Source: Alphaproteobacteria bacterium (lineage in GTDB: Bacteria; Pseudomonadota; Alphaproteobacteria; UBA6615). From it: 64,000 nt of DNA. Under the pieces are notes generated by a model, which made no database searches, was not told the DNA's origin, and worked only from the letters and a program-made list of their open reading frames with translations. Of the stretch, positions 26,231 through 34,054 are shown piece after piece. Both the position numbers and the translations under genes were made by a program. Numbering within the stretch: the first letter of the stretch is position 1; every line of letters begins with the position of its first letter. The stretch is from the NCBI GenBank assembly GCA_021774575.1, contig JAJFIX010000031.1, positions 340,264 through 404,263 of the forward strand. Reading direction: 5' to 3'.

Positions 26231-26716
26231 ATGTCTGCCTACCCGTGGAAAACAGCAATTTGCGCGGTCGCCTTTGGTTTTTTCGCCGCTCCAGCCTGCT
26301 CGCCAATCATTGAGACCCACGGGATTGAGCCAAACCGCGACATTGTCGAGTCATTCGAACTGGGCCGGACCCGCCAAGAAGACGTAAATGCTGCTTTTGG
26401 GTCGCCTTTGGCAGAAGGAACATTTCGCTCGGACGTCTGGTATTACGTGTTCGAACGAGCCGAAACTATTGCCTTTTTCGAACCCAAAATCGCCTATAGA
26501 AGAGTCTACGCCTTTGATTTCGATGACGGTGGCGTGCTTGAAAATGTGGCAAGCTTGACCGAAGCCGACGGGCGATCAATTGATTTCGAAAGCCGTGTGA
26601 CACCGAGTCGCGGCACCGAAGCAAATTTCATCCAGGAATTATTTGGCAATATCGGCCGGTTCACCGGCGACGCCGATCAAGTCTTGCCGACCGGCCGGCC
26701 AGGCGGCCCGCCTTAA
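26231..26716 (+). CDS. bamE: Outer-membrane assembly lipoprotein BamE
   Basis: A 161-residue SmpA/OmlA-domain lipoprotein from the ATG at 26231, which has an AGGA site. The signal peptide ends in AAPAC, with Cys23 as the lipidation site. The BamE domain follows (IEPNRDIVESFELGRTRQED, then WYYVFERAE and RVYAFDFDDGGVL). It is part of the Bam machine that inserts beta-barrel proteins. The tail after about residue 115 is Gly/Thr-rich. It is divergent from the CBP3-type gene, as in related genomes. Confidence 0.9.
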   Translation: MSAYPWKTAICAVAFGFFAAPACSPIIETHGIEPNRDIVESFELGRTRQEDVNAAFGSPLAEGTFRSDVWYYVFERAETIAFFEPKIAYRRVYAFDFDDGGVLENVASLTEADGRSIDFESRVTPSRGTEANFIQELFGNIGRFTGDADQVLPTGRPGGPP

Positions 26717-26946
26717 CCGCCGAAACTCGCTCTGACGGTAGGGCCTAGGCGAGGTTCACGCATATTAGGGTGGTAAATCACCGCTCTTTTAACCTCGAGA
26801 TCGGACCCGGGAACGCATTTTATTTCGCGTCTTAGTGCAGAATGTGCCCCCGCACCCTTGAATTTTGACCATTTGAGGCCTAATTTTATCTCGTGGCTGC
26901 GGCTTTTTGAGGCGCCGCCACGTATTAGCGTTTCCTCCCTAAACTT

Positions 26947-26979
26947 GGGCCGTGGCACATCGCGGCCCCTTTTTTTTTC
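26947..26979 (+). terminator. Plus-strand rho-independent terminator
   Basis: GGGCCG (26947-26952) pairs with CGGCCC (26963-26968) and is followed by C and nine T residues. It is the obvious terminator for plus-strand transcription from bamE, 230 bp downstream of its stop. The 230 bp between hold no gene I can support. Confidence 0.78.
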
Positions 26980-26982
26980 AAT

Positions 26983-27846
26983 CTACAACTTTACACAACA
27001 GACAGCCGAAATGAGCTGAGCCATATCGTCGGCCAGGTCTTTCCAATAATTCTTTAATTCGAGGCTCTTTTCGTCGAGATAGAGCGCCCGATTAATTTCG
27101 ATTTGCAAACTATGCAGGCCCTGTTTTGGATGCCCGTAACGATCAGTGATAAAGCCGCCGGGATAGGGAATATTTTGCCGAACCGTATACCCCATGCTGA
27201 TTAGGGTCTCCTCGGCCAATTCAATCAATGGCGGTTCGCAAGACCGGCCATTCGCGTTACCAAGCACGAAGTCGACACCCCGCTGCGCATTTGACCCAAC
27301 GCCATCACCAGCAGCATTTGGCGACGGACCGCCGGCCGACGGCATGGAATGGCAGTCTATGACGATACAGTGGCCAAATTGCGCTTTCGTGCTCTCAACG
27401 AGATTTGTCAGGGCATCATGATAAGGTCGATAACAGCGCTCAATGCGATCAGCAGCCTGGGTGAAGGTCAATTTATCCCGATAAATATCAACCCCTCTGG
27501 CGACCACTCGGGCAATGGTACCCAGCCCCGCTGCCACCCTGGGCGACCCGGTATTGACATGCTCGGGAAGCCGACCGTCGAACATGGCGGGGTCGAGTTC
27601 ATAGGGTTCGCGATTTGGGTCGACAAATGCTCGGGGAAAATTAGCCTTCAATAATGGTGCGCCAAATTCCGGCGCCCGGGCAAAGAGTAAATCCACGCAA
27701 ACATCCTCCGACCGCCGCAATACCAACGGGTCGAGCTTGGAGGCCGCAACAAATCCCGGCGGGTAGTCCCGCCCGCTATGGGGCGACGAAAACACCACCG
27801 GTGCACTCTGCCGCTTGGGAAGAAGAATTTCGATCGGTTCAGACAT
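26983..27846 (-). CDS. N-formylglutamate amidohydrolase family protein
   Basis: A 287-residue protein of the N-formylglutamate amidohydrolase fold. Conserved blocks are FSSPHSGRDYP, the RRSEDVCVD loop, the predicted metal/catalytic segment VIDCHSMPS, and LQIEINRALY. In histidine breakdown HutG removes formate from N-formylglutamate. No hut genes are nearby, so the true substrate may be another N-formyl or amide compound. The ATG at 27846 is preferred to the one four codons upstream only by family length. Confidence 0.88.
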   Translation of the reverse strand: MSEPIEILLPKRQSAPVVFSSPHSGRDYPPGFVAASKLDPLVLRRSEDVCVDLLFARAPEFGAPLLKANFPRAFVDPNREPYELDPAMFDGRLPEHVNTGSPRVAAGLGTIARVVARGVDIYRDKLTFTQAADRIERCYRPYHDALTNLVESTKAQFGHCIVIDCHSMPSAGGPSPNAAGDGVGSNAQRGVDFVLGNANGRSCEPPLIELAEETLISMGYTVRQNIPYPGGFITDRYGHPKQGLHSLQIEINRALYLDEKSLELKNYWKDLADDMAQLISAVCCVKL

Positions 27847-28007
27847 GCATCCGGTCATGGGTCAATTCTAACCAGTTGGCGCGCCCTGTCACCCCCGCCA
27901 TTTCACCGCGCCACCAGCTATTTTGTCCGTCTCTCCCAGAGGGCCTTGCAATGGCGCCTCGACCCATGTAAGAGCGCATCTATTGGAAGTAATTTCCTTC
28001 CAGGGTG

Positions 28008-28082
<75 letters not shown>

Positions 28083-28588
28083 TTTTTCAGACGGAAATTT
28101 TTAAAGAGACCAACCGGTTACGTGAGGCACGTGAATCTGTTTCGCGATCTGGGTAACGCATTGGTAACAACTCGACACTGGTTTACCCTGCTCCACAACG
28201 ATCCGCTGCAAATCTTAAGAAATATAGTTCCTTCCACTTAGGGATGGGGGAAGGTCGGTTTTGGGGATCACCTCAGCCTGGACGAGCTGAATTGCTACAA
28301 CTGACATCCTTACCCACAATTGGACACCCGACCAGATCAAAACATATCCGTCTACATTCCTGGAGTAACGCGCCCCTTACGGCCTACAATTTTGGCAACA
28401 GTAAACGCGCGCGCAAACTCCCTGCTGACCTCGGTCACATAAAACAACCTGCACTCGAGTAGTTATCCACAATCTCTCGTCAATGTGAACGCGTCGAGAA
28501 AGCAAATTATGCTTACAATTTTGTGCTTATGTGCGCTGATCACAGGAAAATCTTGATTAGCGAAACACGATCCCGGAAGGACAGAATT
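28083..28588. other. Intergenic gap after tRNA-Val
   Basis: About 500 bp with no supportable gene. No integrase gene and no second copy of the tRNA 3' end were found, so there is no evidence of an integrated element. The right end has the GGAAGG ribosome binding site of the next gene. Confidence 0.45.
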
Positions 28589-29317
28589 ATGAAGAGCATT
28601 CAATTTGGAAGTGCACTCTTAGCGTTTTTCCTGTTCACCAACGGTCCGTCTTTTGGCCAATCTGGCGAAAGTACTTTTACACCGTCAGCCGCCTATGAAA
28701 TTGTGCTTGTGGGTACGGCGCTTGGGGAATTCACGGCACCAGCTGGAACCAACGGGCAATTTGGATTTGACTTAAGTGCAAGGATCTCGTTTGGCTTCAT
28801 TGATCACAAGGGAAAAAATTTCGGACTCTTTGATATTGACGCAAATTTTTGTTTAAGGAATCCGGAAAGTTGCCCTATCGACCCGTGTCTCGCGCCACTT
28901 ATCAACGTGACGCAGTCTTCCGGCTTACTGCCATACTTTAAATGCGCGCTTGGCACCGACCGATCCGCGCAAATTAGCCCAACTCCGATAACAGTAAATG
29001 GTCGCACCATGCTGGAAAACGCGGAGGCTGAATTTCTGGGTAACGTCATGGATGCGACTTTTATTGCTAGTTCCGAATCTGCCGTTCTTTATCGGAATTC
29101 CGCCGACGGCGGCTATAGCGTCCTCAACACCGCTCAATTCAATGAAGTAATGGTAGGGCTTGGCTACACGATAACGGACAACACGAACCCTGTTGATATG
29201 GAATTTTATGCTTCGCACGGCTTCTGCTTCGACGTTGGGCCTTGCGAACCGATAGAAATGCTGGCGACAGGCAGATGTTATCACCCGGTAACGGGTAGAT
29301 TTTACCCGTGTAACTGA
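28589..29317 (+). CDS. Secreted Cys-containing protein, unknown function
   Basis: A 242-residue product from the ATG at 28589 with a GGAAGG site. A Sec signal peptide is cleaved near SFG-QSGES. The mature part has about ten cysteines in two groups, one around NFCLRNPESCPIDPC and the other in the last 35 residues (HGFCFDVGPCEP, then GRCYHPVTGRFYPCN). Such paired cysteines suggest disulfides in the periplasm or outside the cell. The middle is beta-rich. No family is recognised. A perfect terminator follows, and the GH108-type gene is convergent. Confidence 0.7.
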   Translation: MKSIQFGSALLAFFLFTNGPSFGQSGESTFTPSAAYEIVLVGTALGEFTAPAGTNGQFGFDLSARISFGFIDHKGKNFGLFDIDANFCLRNPESCPIDPCLAPLINVTQSSGLLPYFKCALGTDRSAQISPTPITVNGRTMLENAEAEFLGNVMDATFIASSESAVLYRNSADGGYSVLNTAQFNEVMVGLGYTITDNTNPVDMEFYASHGFCFDVGPCEPIEMLATGRCYHPVTGRFYPCN

Positions 29318-29323
29318 TACCGG

Positions 29324-29366
29324 ATGGGGCTCTTCTTGCTCGATCGAGCGAGCCCCATTTCATTTA
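29324..29366. terminator. Terminator between convergent genes
   Basis: ATGGGGCTC (29324-29332) and GAGCCCCAT (29350-29358) form a perfect 9-bp stem, followed by TTCATTT. The loop contains a second palindrome, GCTCGATCGAGC. It serves the secreted-protein gene and possibly the GH108-type gene. Confidence 0.82.
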
Positions 29367-29372
29367 CCAGCC

Positions 29373-29918
29373 TCACCCCAACCACACAGTCGCGCGATTG
29401 ATCCAGCCCTCGACGAAAAGCGCGTTGCTTTTTGACGCAGGCAGAGTGCCGGCATTGACCTTGTTGGCGTCCTGTTGGGCAAGGTGGGCCATAAAGCGGC
29501 ATCGGACGCCGATAAGGTTTAGCAATAATGCAGCCTGATCGACCTCGGCGAGTTTACCGAGAGTGATCGACCCAATTTTGCCGTCATCGGCGGTACCGAT
29601 CGCTTTCTGCAACCACATGGTCGCTAGTCGCGGGCCATGCAAAACCCCCATATCGACCATCATTGCGCGAAGGGGCGTGTCTGAGATTTGATCGAACAGC
29701 GGGTCTTCAATATATCGCTTGGCGTATATCTCAATCGCCTCGCTTCTGGTCAGGGTTTTGACATCTTCAATCGTCGCCTGACCACGCCAGGCGCGCAATG
29801 CGTTTAGGGTGATGCCATATTTTGTCGGACCACCACGGTCGGCCGAATGATTGGTATAGCGGCTACCTTCGGCGCGTAAAATATCTTCGATGATTTGCCC
29901 AGTAGTTATTCGCGGCAT
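29373..29918 (-). CDS. GH108-type N-acetylmuramidase (phage-like lysozyme)
   Basis: A 181-residue glycoside hydrolase 108 protein. The N-terminal half carries the family motif (EGSRYTNHSADRGGPTKYGIT region, residues about 16-37) with the predicted catalytic Glu at its start. The C-terminal half is the small peptidoglycan-binding domain usual in this family (LQKAIGTADDGKIGSITL). The conserved EGG is EGS here. Such enzymes cut the glycan backbone of peptidoglycan and often come from phages or secretion-like systems. No holin, signal peptide or phage gene is nearby, so its export route is unclear. Confidence 0.85.
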   Translation of the reverse strand: MPRITTGQIIEDILRAEGSRYTNHSADRGGPTKYGITLNALRAWRGQATIEDVKTLTRSEAIEIYAKRYIEDPLFDQISDTPLRAMMVDMGVLHGPRLATMWLQKAIGTADDGKIGSITLGKLAEVDQAALLLNLIGVRCRFMAHLAQQDANKVNAGTLPASKSNALFVEGWINRATVWLG

Positions 29919-30033
29919 AACGTACTCCAAACTGATTAAACTGCCAACGGTAGTACAGTGTCATATGGATGACAACCGTCCAATCAGTAATGAGCAAGTT
30001 CGCGATTGCTTGACGGGCCCAACAACCACCGCA

Positions 30034-33000
30034 TTATTTAACGCGGTTATCCAATTCGTTCCGGACCGCCGCAAGCAATTCCGAAATTCTGAAAGGTTTT
30101 TTGATAAGAGACGGTACCGATGCCATATTTTGATCTCCGCCGAATTCCCCGTCGGTATAGCCGGTGGTGTAGATAACTTTTATGCCGGGCTGCAACTCTC
30201 TGGCTTGTTCGGCGATATCTGCACCACTTATCCCCCCCGGCAACACCATGTCGGTAAACAATAAATCGAACGGTTCATCGTTCTCCAAATGAATTATTGC
30301 CTCTTTTCCATCCGCCACTCCTTCGACGTCATAACCATGGTCACGAAGGGCACTTACAGGAATTTCGCGAAGATCACGGTCGTCTTCTACAACAAGGATA
30401 CGCTCGGTGCCCCGTTCGTTACCGCGGATGGTGGGGTCCTTTACGTCCGTACTAACATCACCATATGAACGCGGAAGATAGAGCCTAAATGTTGTCCCAA
30501 TTCCAACTTCACTTTCAGCAACAATATGGCCGCCGGATTGTTTAACAAAACCGAAAACCATACTGAGGCCAAGACCGCTACCTTCACCAACCTCCTTCGT
30601 GGTGAAAAACGGTTCAAACACCCTGGCAAGTATTTCAGGGGGCATACCCGTTCCCGTATCGCGCACTTCAATTTCCACGTATTCACCCGGCACCACATCA
30701 TTTTCGGTGCCAATTTGGCGTGCATCGAGAACCGCATTGGTGGCAGAAACCTGGAGCACTCCACCGGTGGACATGGCATACCGGGCATTCACCGCCATAT
30801 TGACCAGCGCATGTTCCAATTGGGCCGAGTCAATAAGCGCCGGCCACAGGCCTTTCGCCGTATTGACGAGCAGTTCAGTTTCTTCTCCCAGACTTCGCCG
30901 CAGCATATCGTCGATGCCACGCGTCAATTCGCCGATGTCGGTAACCCTGGGCGCCAAGGTTTGTTTCCGACCAAAAGCCAAAAGCCGTTCAGTGAGCGTT
31001 GCCCCCCTTTCGACCGCACCAATTATCCCCGCTATATTGTGCATGGCTGTTTTATCGCCGCCAATTTTATCGCCCAGAATTTCAGCGTTGCCGATCATCA
31101 CGCCGAGCAAATTATTGAAATCATGAGCGATGCCACTGGTCAATTGGCCGACGGCCTCCAATCTTTGAGACTGTCGAAGCTGGGCCTCTAATTCCTTGAC
31201 CCTGGTTAAATCCGAGACGGAACAGATAAACGTACTCCCCTTGTCGAGAATCATTTCACCAACCCCTATATGCATGGGGAATTCATCTCCATTTTTCCGG
31301 CGCCCAGTCACCTCTCTGCCGAGGCCGATAAATGTTTCTTCGCCAGTTGCGATATTGTTTTGGAGATAACCGTCATGGCCACTCGCATAGGTCTCGGGCA
31401 TCAGCATGCTCACATTCTGACCGATGACTTCATCGGAATCGTGGCCAAAGATCTCCTCCGCCGCCGCGTTGAATATTTCGACTGTTCCGTATTCATCTAT
31501 CACGATCGACCCGACAACCATGCATTTTAAAGCCAATGCAAATCGCGCCTCGCTTTGGCGCAATGCATCCTCAATTTTTCTTTGTTTTGTTATGTCGATA
31601 CCGATAGATCCGATGTAAGGGATCTTCCCGTCGGCATCAAAAATTGGAAACTTGGTGGCCAATGTAACCGTATCTCCACCTTCAAGATGGCGATGAATTA
31701 CCCGTGTTTCATGTCGCCCCGTTTTAAACACATCGCGATCAAACACCTTAATTGCCTCGGTGGTTTGGGGATTTTCCAGAACCTTATAGGGTTTTTCCCA
31801 TAGGTCGTCAGGTAACGGAATTCCCAATCGACGCCGCGTGACCGGGTTCGCCGACAGCAACATCCCGTCCCGGTCCTTGACCGATATCGAGACCGGCGCA
31901 TTGTCTAGGATTGCCGATAAAAGCTGCTCGCTCCTGGCCAGAGCAGCTTCAGCATTTTTTTGCTCTGTTATATCGGCGATGGTCACAGGAACATTTCTGA
32001 AACCAATTTCGGCATCGGGTATCGGAACAGAAATTATGGCCCGAATATATTTGCCATCGAGAGAGCGATAATTTGATTCTGATCGAAACGATTTCTCCCT
32101 ATTCCAGATTGCGCAGAGTTGATCGATGAATACGTTGATCGCCCCCTCCCCAAATGTTTCATCTATACGGTAAATAAAGTCGGTTTCAGATTGCGCGCCA
32201 AACAATTTCAGAGTCGCTTTGTTGACCTGAACAACCTTTACCTTGGAAGCAATTTCACCGGCCTTACCCGCATTACTTTCTAAATATTGCCGGAGGTCGC
32301 GAACGCCTTCGCGTCGAATATTTTGTAGCGTCGTGTAAACTGCGGAATAATCCTCGTGCCAAATTGATATCTCTGAATTCTCGAAGAAACCCTTAAACCT
32401 CTCCTCGCTGACTTGTAGTTCGCGGGTTCTTCGCTTCACCTTAATACTTAACGATTTCGTCCATATAGATGCAGCCACGAAGATTAAGGCGATTATGGAA
32501 AGACCAAGACTTGCGCTAACTCGAAACGCTCGCGATTTAATAATTGGTTCATCTAGAACACCCAAGTTAATCCACTTATTATAAATAGCCTGGCTCTCAC
32601 TCGCGGGGATTTGCGCCAGCGCTTTTTCGATTGCGCTGGCCAGAAGCGGCCAGTCTTTTCTGACAGCAAAGGAGAGATGAGTTGCGTAACCGGTCTCGCC
32701 AGCAACTTGAAGACCTGGGATGCCGGCCTGCCCAATCGTTTCTATCGCCACCGGAAGGGTCGCAATTGCGGCATCCACCGATCCGAAGGCAACCTTGCCC
32801 AGTGCAGTTTCTAAATTCGGCACCGGAACGACATCTATTTCCGGGTGCTCCGCCTCAACCAATTCTTGCCATACATACCCCGAAACAATGGCCACGGATT
32901 TGCCGGTCAAATCGGACAAAGTTAACGCATCCGCAGCTTGCTCCCGAACGATAATTACGCCCGGTAGTATGAGATGCGCCGACGCGAAATTCAGATACTC

Positions 33001-33390
33001 CTGACGTTGTGGCGTATTCGCCGCAGCGGGCAAAACGTCAACATCCTTCGCCTCGGCTCTCTCCAGAACCTCATCCCAATTCCTGGCACTAAATACCGTG
33101 AATGTAACCCCAAGCAACGCCTCGACAACCTGAGTATAATCGGCAGAAAGTCCGATATAGTTACCGTCATTATCGATGGATTCGATGGGTGAAAAATTAG
33201 GGTCCGGTGCGATTCTTATGACTGGATGGTTTCGCAGAAAACTCCACTCGGCTGATGTCAACCATGGTGGTTTTTCCGCCGAAATCACCTCTTGCTCATT
33301 CACAACTTGGCCAAAGGCGCTAGGAAAGACGAATATCCCGCCCCCCAATGCCAAGAGGGCCGTCAGCACGATCGAAATGCGTTTGTACAA
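30034..33390 (-). CDS. Hybrid histidine kinase with periplasmic solute-binding domain
   Basis: A 1118-residue sensor. A signal/anchor segment (1-28) is followed by a bacterial solute-binding type 3 domain (about 45-275) as in BvgS-type sensors, one membrane helix (about 290-312) and three PAS domains (about 325-730). HisKA has the phospho-His in SGIAHDFNNLLG. The ATPase domain has the N box MAVNARYAMS, the G1 box DTGTGMP and the G2 box GEGSGLGLS. A C-terminal receiver has the phospho-Asp in FTDMVLPGG. The TTG start has an AAGGA site seven bases upstream. It probably senses a small periplasmic ligand; the ligand and output gene are unknown. Confidence 0.92.
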   Translation of the reverse strand: MYKRISIVLTALLALGGGIFVFPSAFGQVVNEQEVISAEKPPWLTSAEWSFLRNHPVIRIAPDPNFSPIESIDNDGNYIGLSADYTQVVEALLGVTFTVFSARNWDEVLERAEAKDVDVLPAAANTPQRQEYLNFASAHLILPGVIIVREQAADALTLSDLTGKSVAIVSGYVWQELVEAEHPEIDVVPVPNLETALGKVAFGSVDAAIATLPVAIETIGQAGIPGLQVAGETGYATHLSFAVRKDWPLLASAIEKALAQIPASESQAIYNKWINLGVLDEPIIKSRAFRVSASLGLSIIALIFVAASIWTKSLSIKVKRRTRELQVSEERFKGFFENSEISIWHEDYSAVYTTLQNIRREGVRDLRQYLESNAGKAGEIASKVKVVQVNKATLKLFGAQSETDFIYRIDETFGEGAINVFIDQLCAIWNREKSFRSESNYRSLDGKYIRAIISVPIPDAEIGFRNVPVTIADITEQKNAEAALARSEQLLSAILDNAPVSISVKDRDGMLLSANPVTRRRLGIPLPDDLWEKPYKVLENPQTTEAIKVFDRDVFKTGRHETRVIHRHLEGGDTVTLATKFPIFDADGKIPYIGSIGIDITKQRKIEDALRQSEARFALALKCMVVGSIVIDEYGTVEIFNAAAEEIFGHDSDEVIGQNVSMLMPETYASGHDGYLQNNIATGEETFIGLGREVTGRRKNGDEFPMHIGVGEMILDKGSTFICSVSDLTRVKELEAQLRQSQRLEAVGQLTSGIAHDFNNLLGVMIGNAEILGDKIGGDKTAMHNIAGIIGAVERGATLTERLLAFGRKQTLAPRVTDIGELTRGIDDMLRRSLGEETELLVNTAKGLWPALIDSAQLEHALVNMAVNARYAMSTGGVLQVSATNAVLDARQIGTENDVVPGEYVEIEVRDTGTGMPPEILARVFEPFFTTKEVGEGSGLGLSMVFGFVKQSGGHIVAESEVGIGTTFRLYLPRSYGDVSTDVKDPTIRGNERGTERILVVEDDRDLREIPVSALRDHGYDVEGVADGKEAIIHLENDEPFDLLFTDMVLPGGISGADIAEQARELQPGIKVIYTTGYTDGEFGGDQNMASVPSLIKKPFRISELLAAVRNELDNRVK

Positions 33391-33582
33391 CCTTCAATCC
33401 TTGAGCCAAATCATGCATACGAGAGGAATGAAACGGACAAGAACAAACAGCATAGAGCACATACCAATGATAACGTTGCAGCGTAATGACATATGTCATT
33501 TTCGTCGCGCGTATGGTTTGGCATAACCGTGGATATTGCGCTACTATCAAATGCCCTTGATATCGGACGGCCCACGCATGAC

Positions 33583-33993
33583 CTAAATCCCTTGCTCGTT
33601 GAGTAGAAAACGTACTTTCTCAAGCAATTCGGATCGTCGATAGGGTTTGTTGATCACCCCCTCACCCGGCTGCAAATTGCTCAAATTCAGAATCGTATTT
33701 TTGGCATAGCCGGCAGTGTAGATCACTCTCATTTTCGGATGTAGGCGCTTTGCTTCTGTCGCGATCTCGGTACCGTTCATCCCTCCAGGAAGGACGATAA
33801 CGGTAAACAACAAATCAAAATGGCGGCCATCCTCCAATTGTTCAATTGCCGCCTGTCCATCCTCCACCTCGACAACCTCGCAACCTCGCGCTCGAAGGAG
33901 GGAGACCGGAATATCACGAACTTCCCGGTCGTCTTCGACAACCAGAACGCGCTCCCAGCCCAGCTCGAAAACTGCTTCATCTTCCACGTTCAC
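33583..33993 (-). CDS. Lone receiver domain lacking the phosphoacceptor Asp
   Basis: A 136-residue CheY-like receiver without an output domain. The acidic pair (VVEDDRE) and the conserved Lys (INKPYR) are present, as is Thr in YTAGYAK. At the phosphoacceptor site, where its relatives have FTD, it reads FTVIVLPGG, so Asp is replaced by Val (GTT for GAT, a one-base change). It closely resembles the receiver at the end of the 1118-residue kinase next door. It lies between two hybrid kinases on the same strand. It may be a pseudo-receiver that binds partners without phosphorylation, or a decaying copy. Confidence 0.85.
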   Translation of the reverse strand: MNVEDEAVFELGWERVLVVEDDREVRDIPVSLLRARGCEVVEVEDGQAAIEQLEDGRHFDLLFTVIVLPGGMNGTEIATEAKRLHPKMRVIYTAGYAKNTILNLSNLQPGEGVINKPYRRSELLEKVRFLLNEQGI

Positions 33994-34054
33994 AACCGGG
34001 ATCTCATCGGTTCAGGAACGGGGCAAGTATAGATAAACCGTAATGGCTTACTTC

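Noticed and set aside
26713-26958. Minus-strand 81-residue frame after bamE
   Set aside because: Composition is not protein-like, it lacks a ribosome binding site, and it overlaps the plus-strand terminator.
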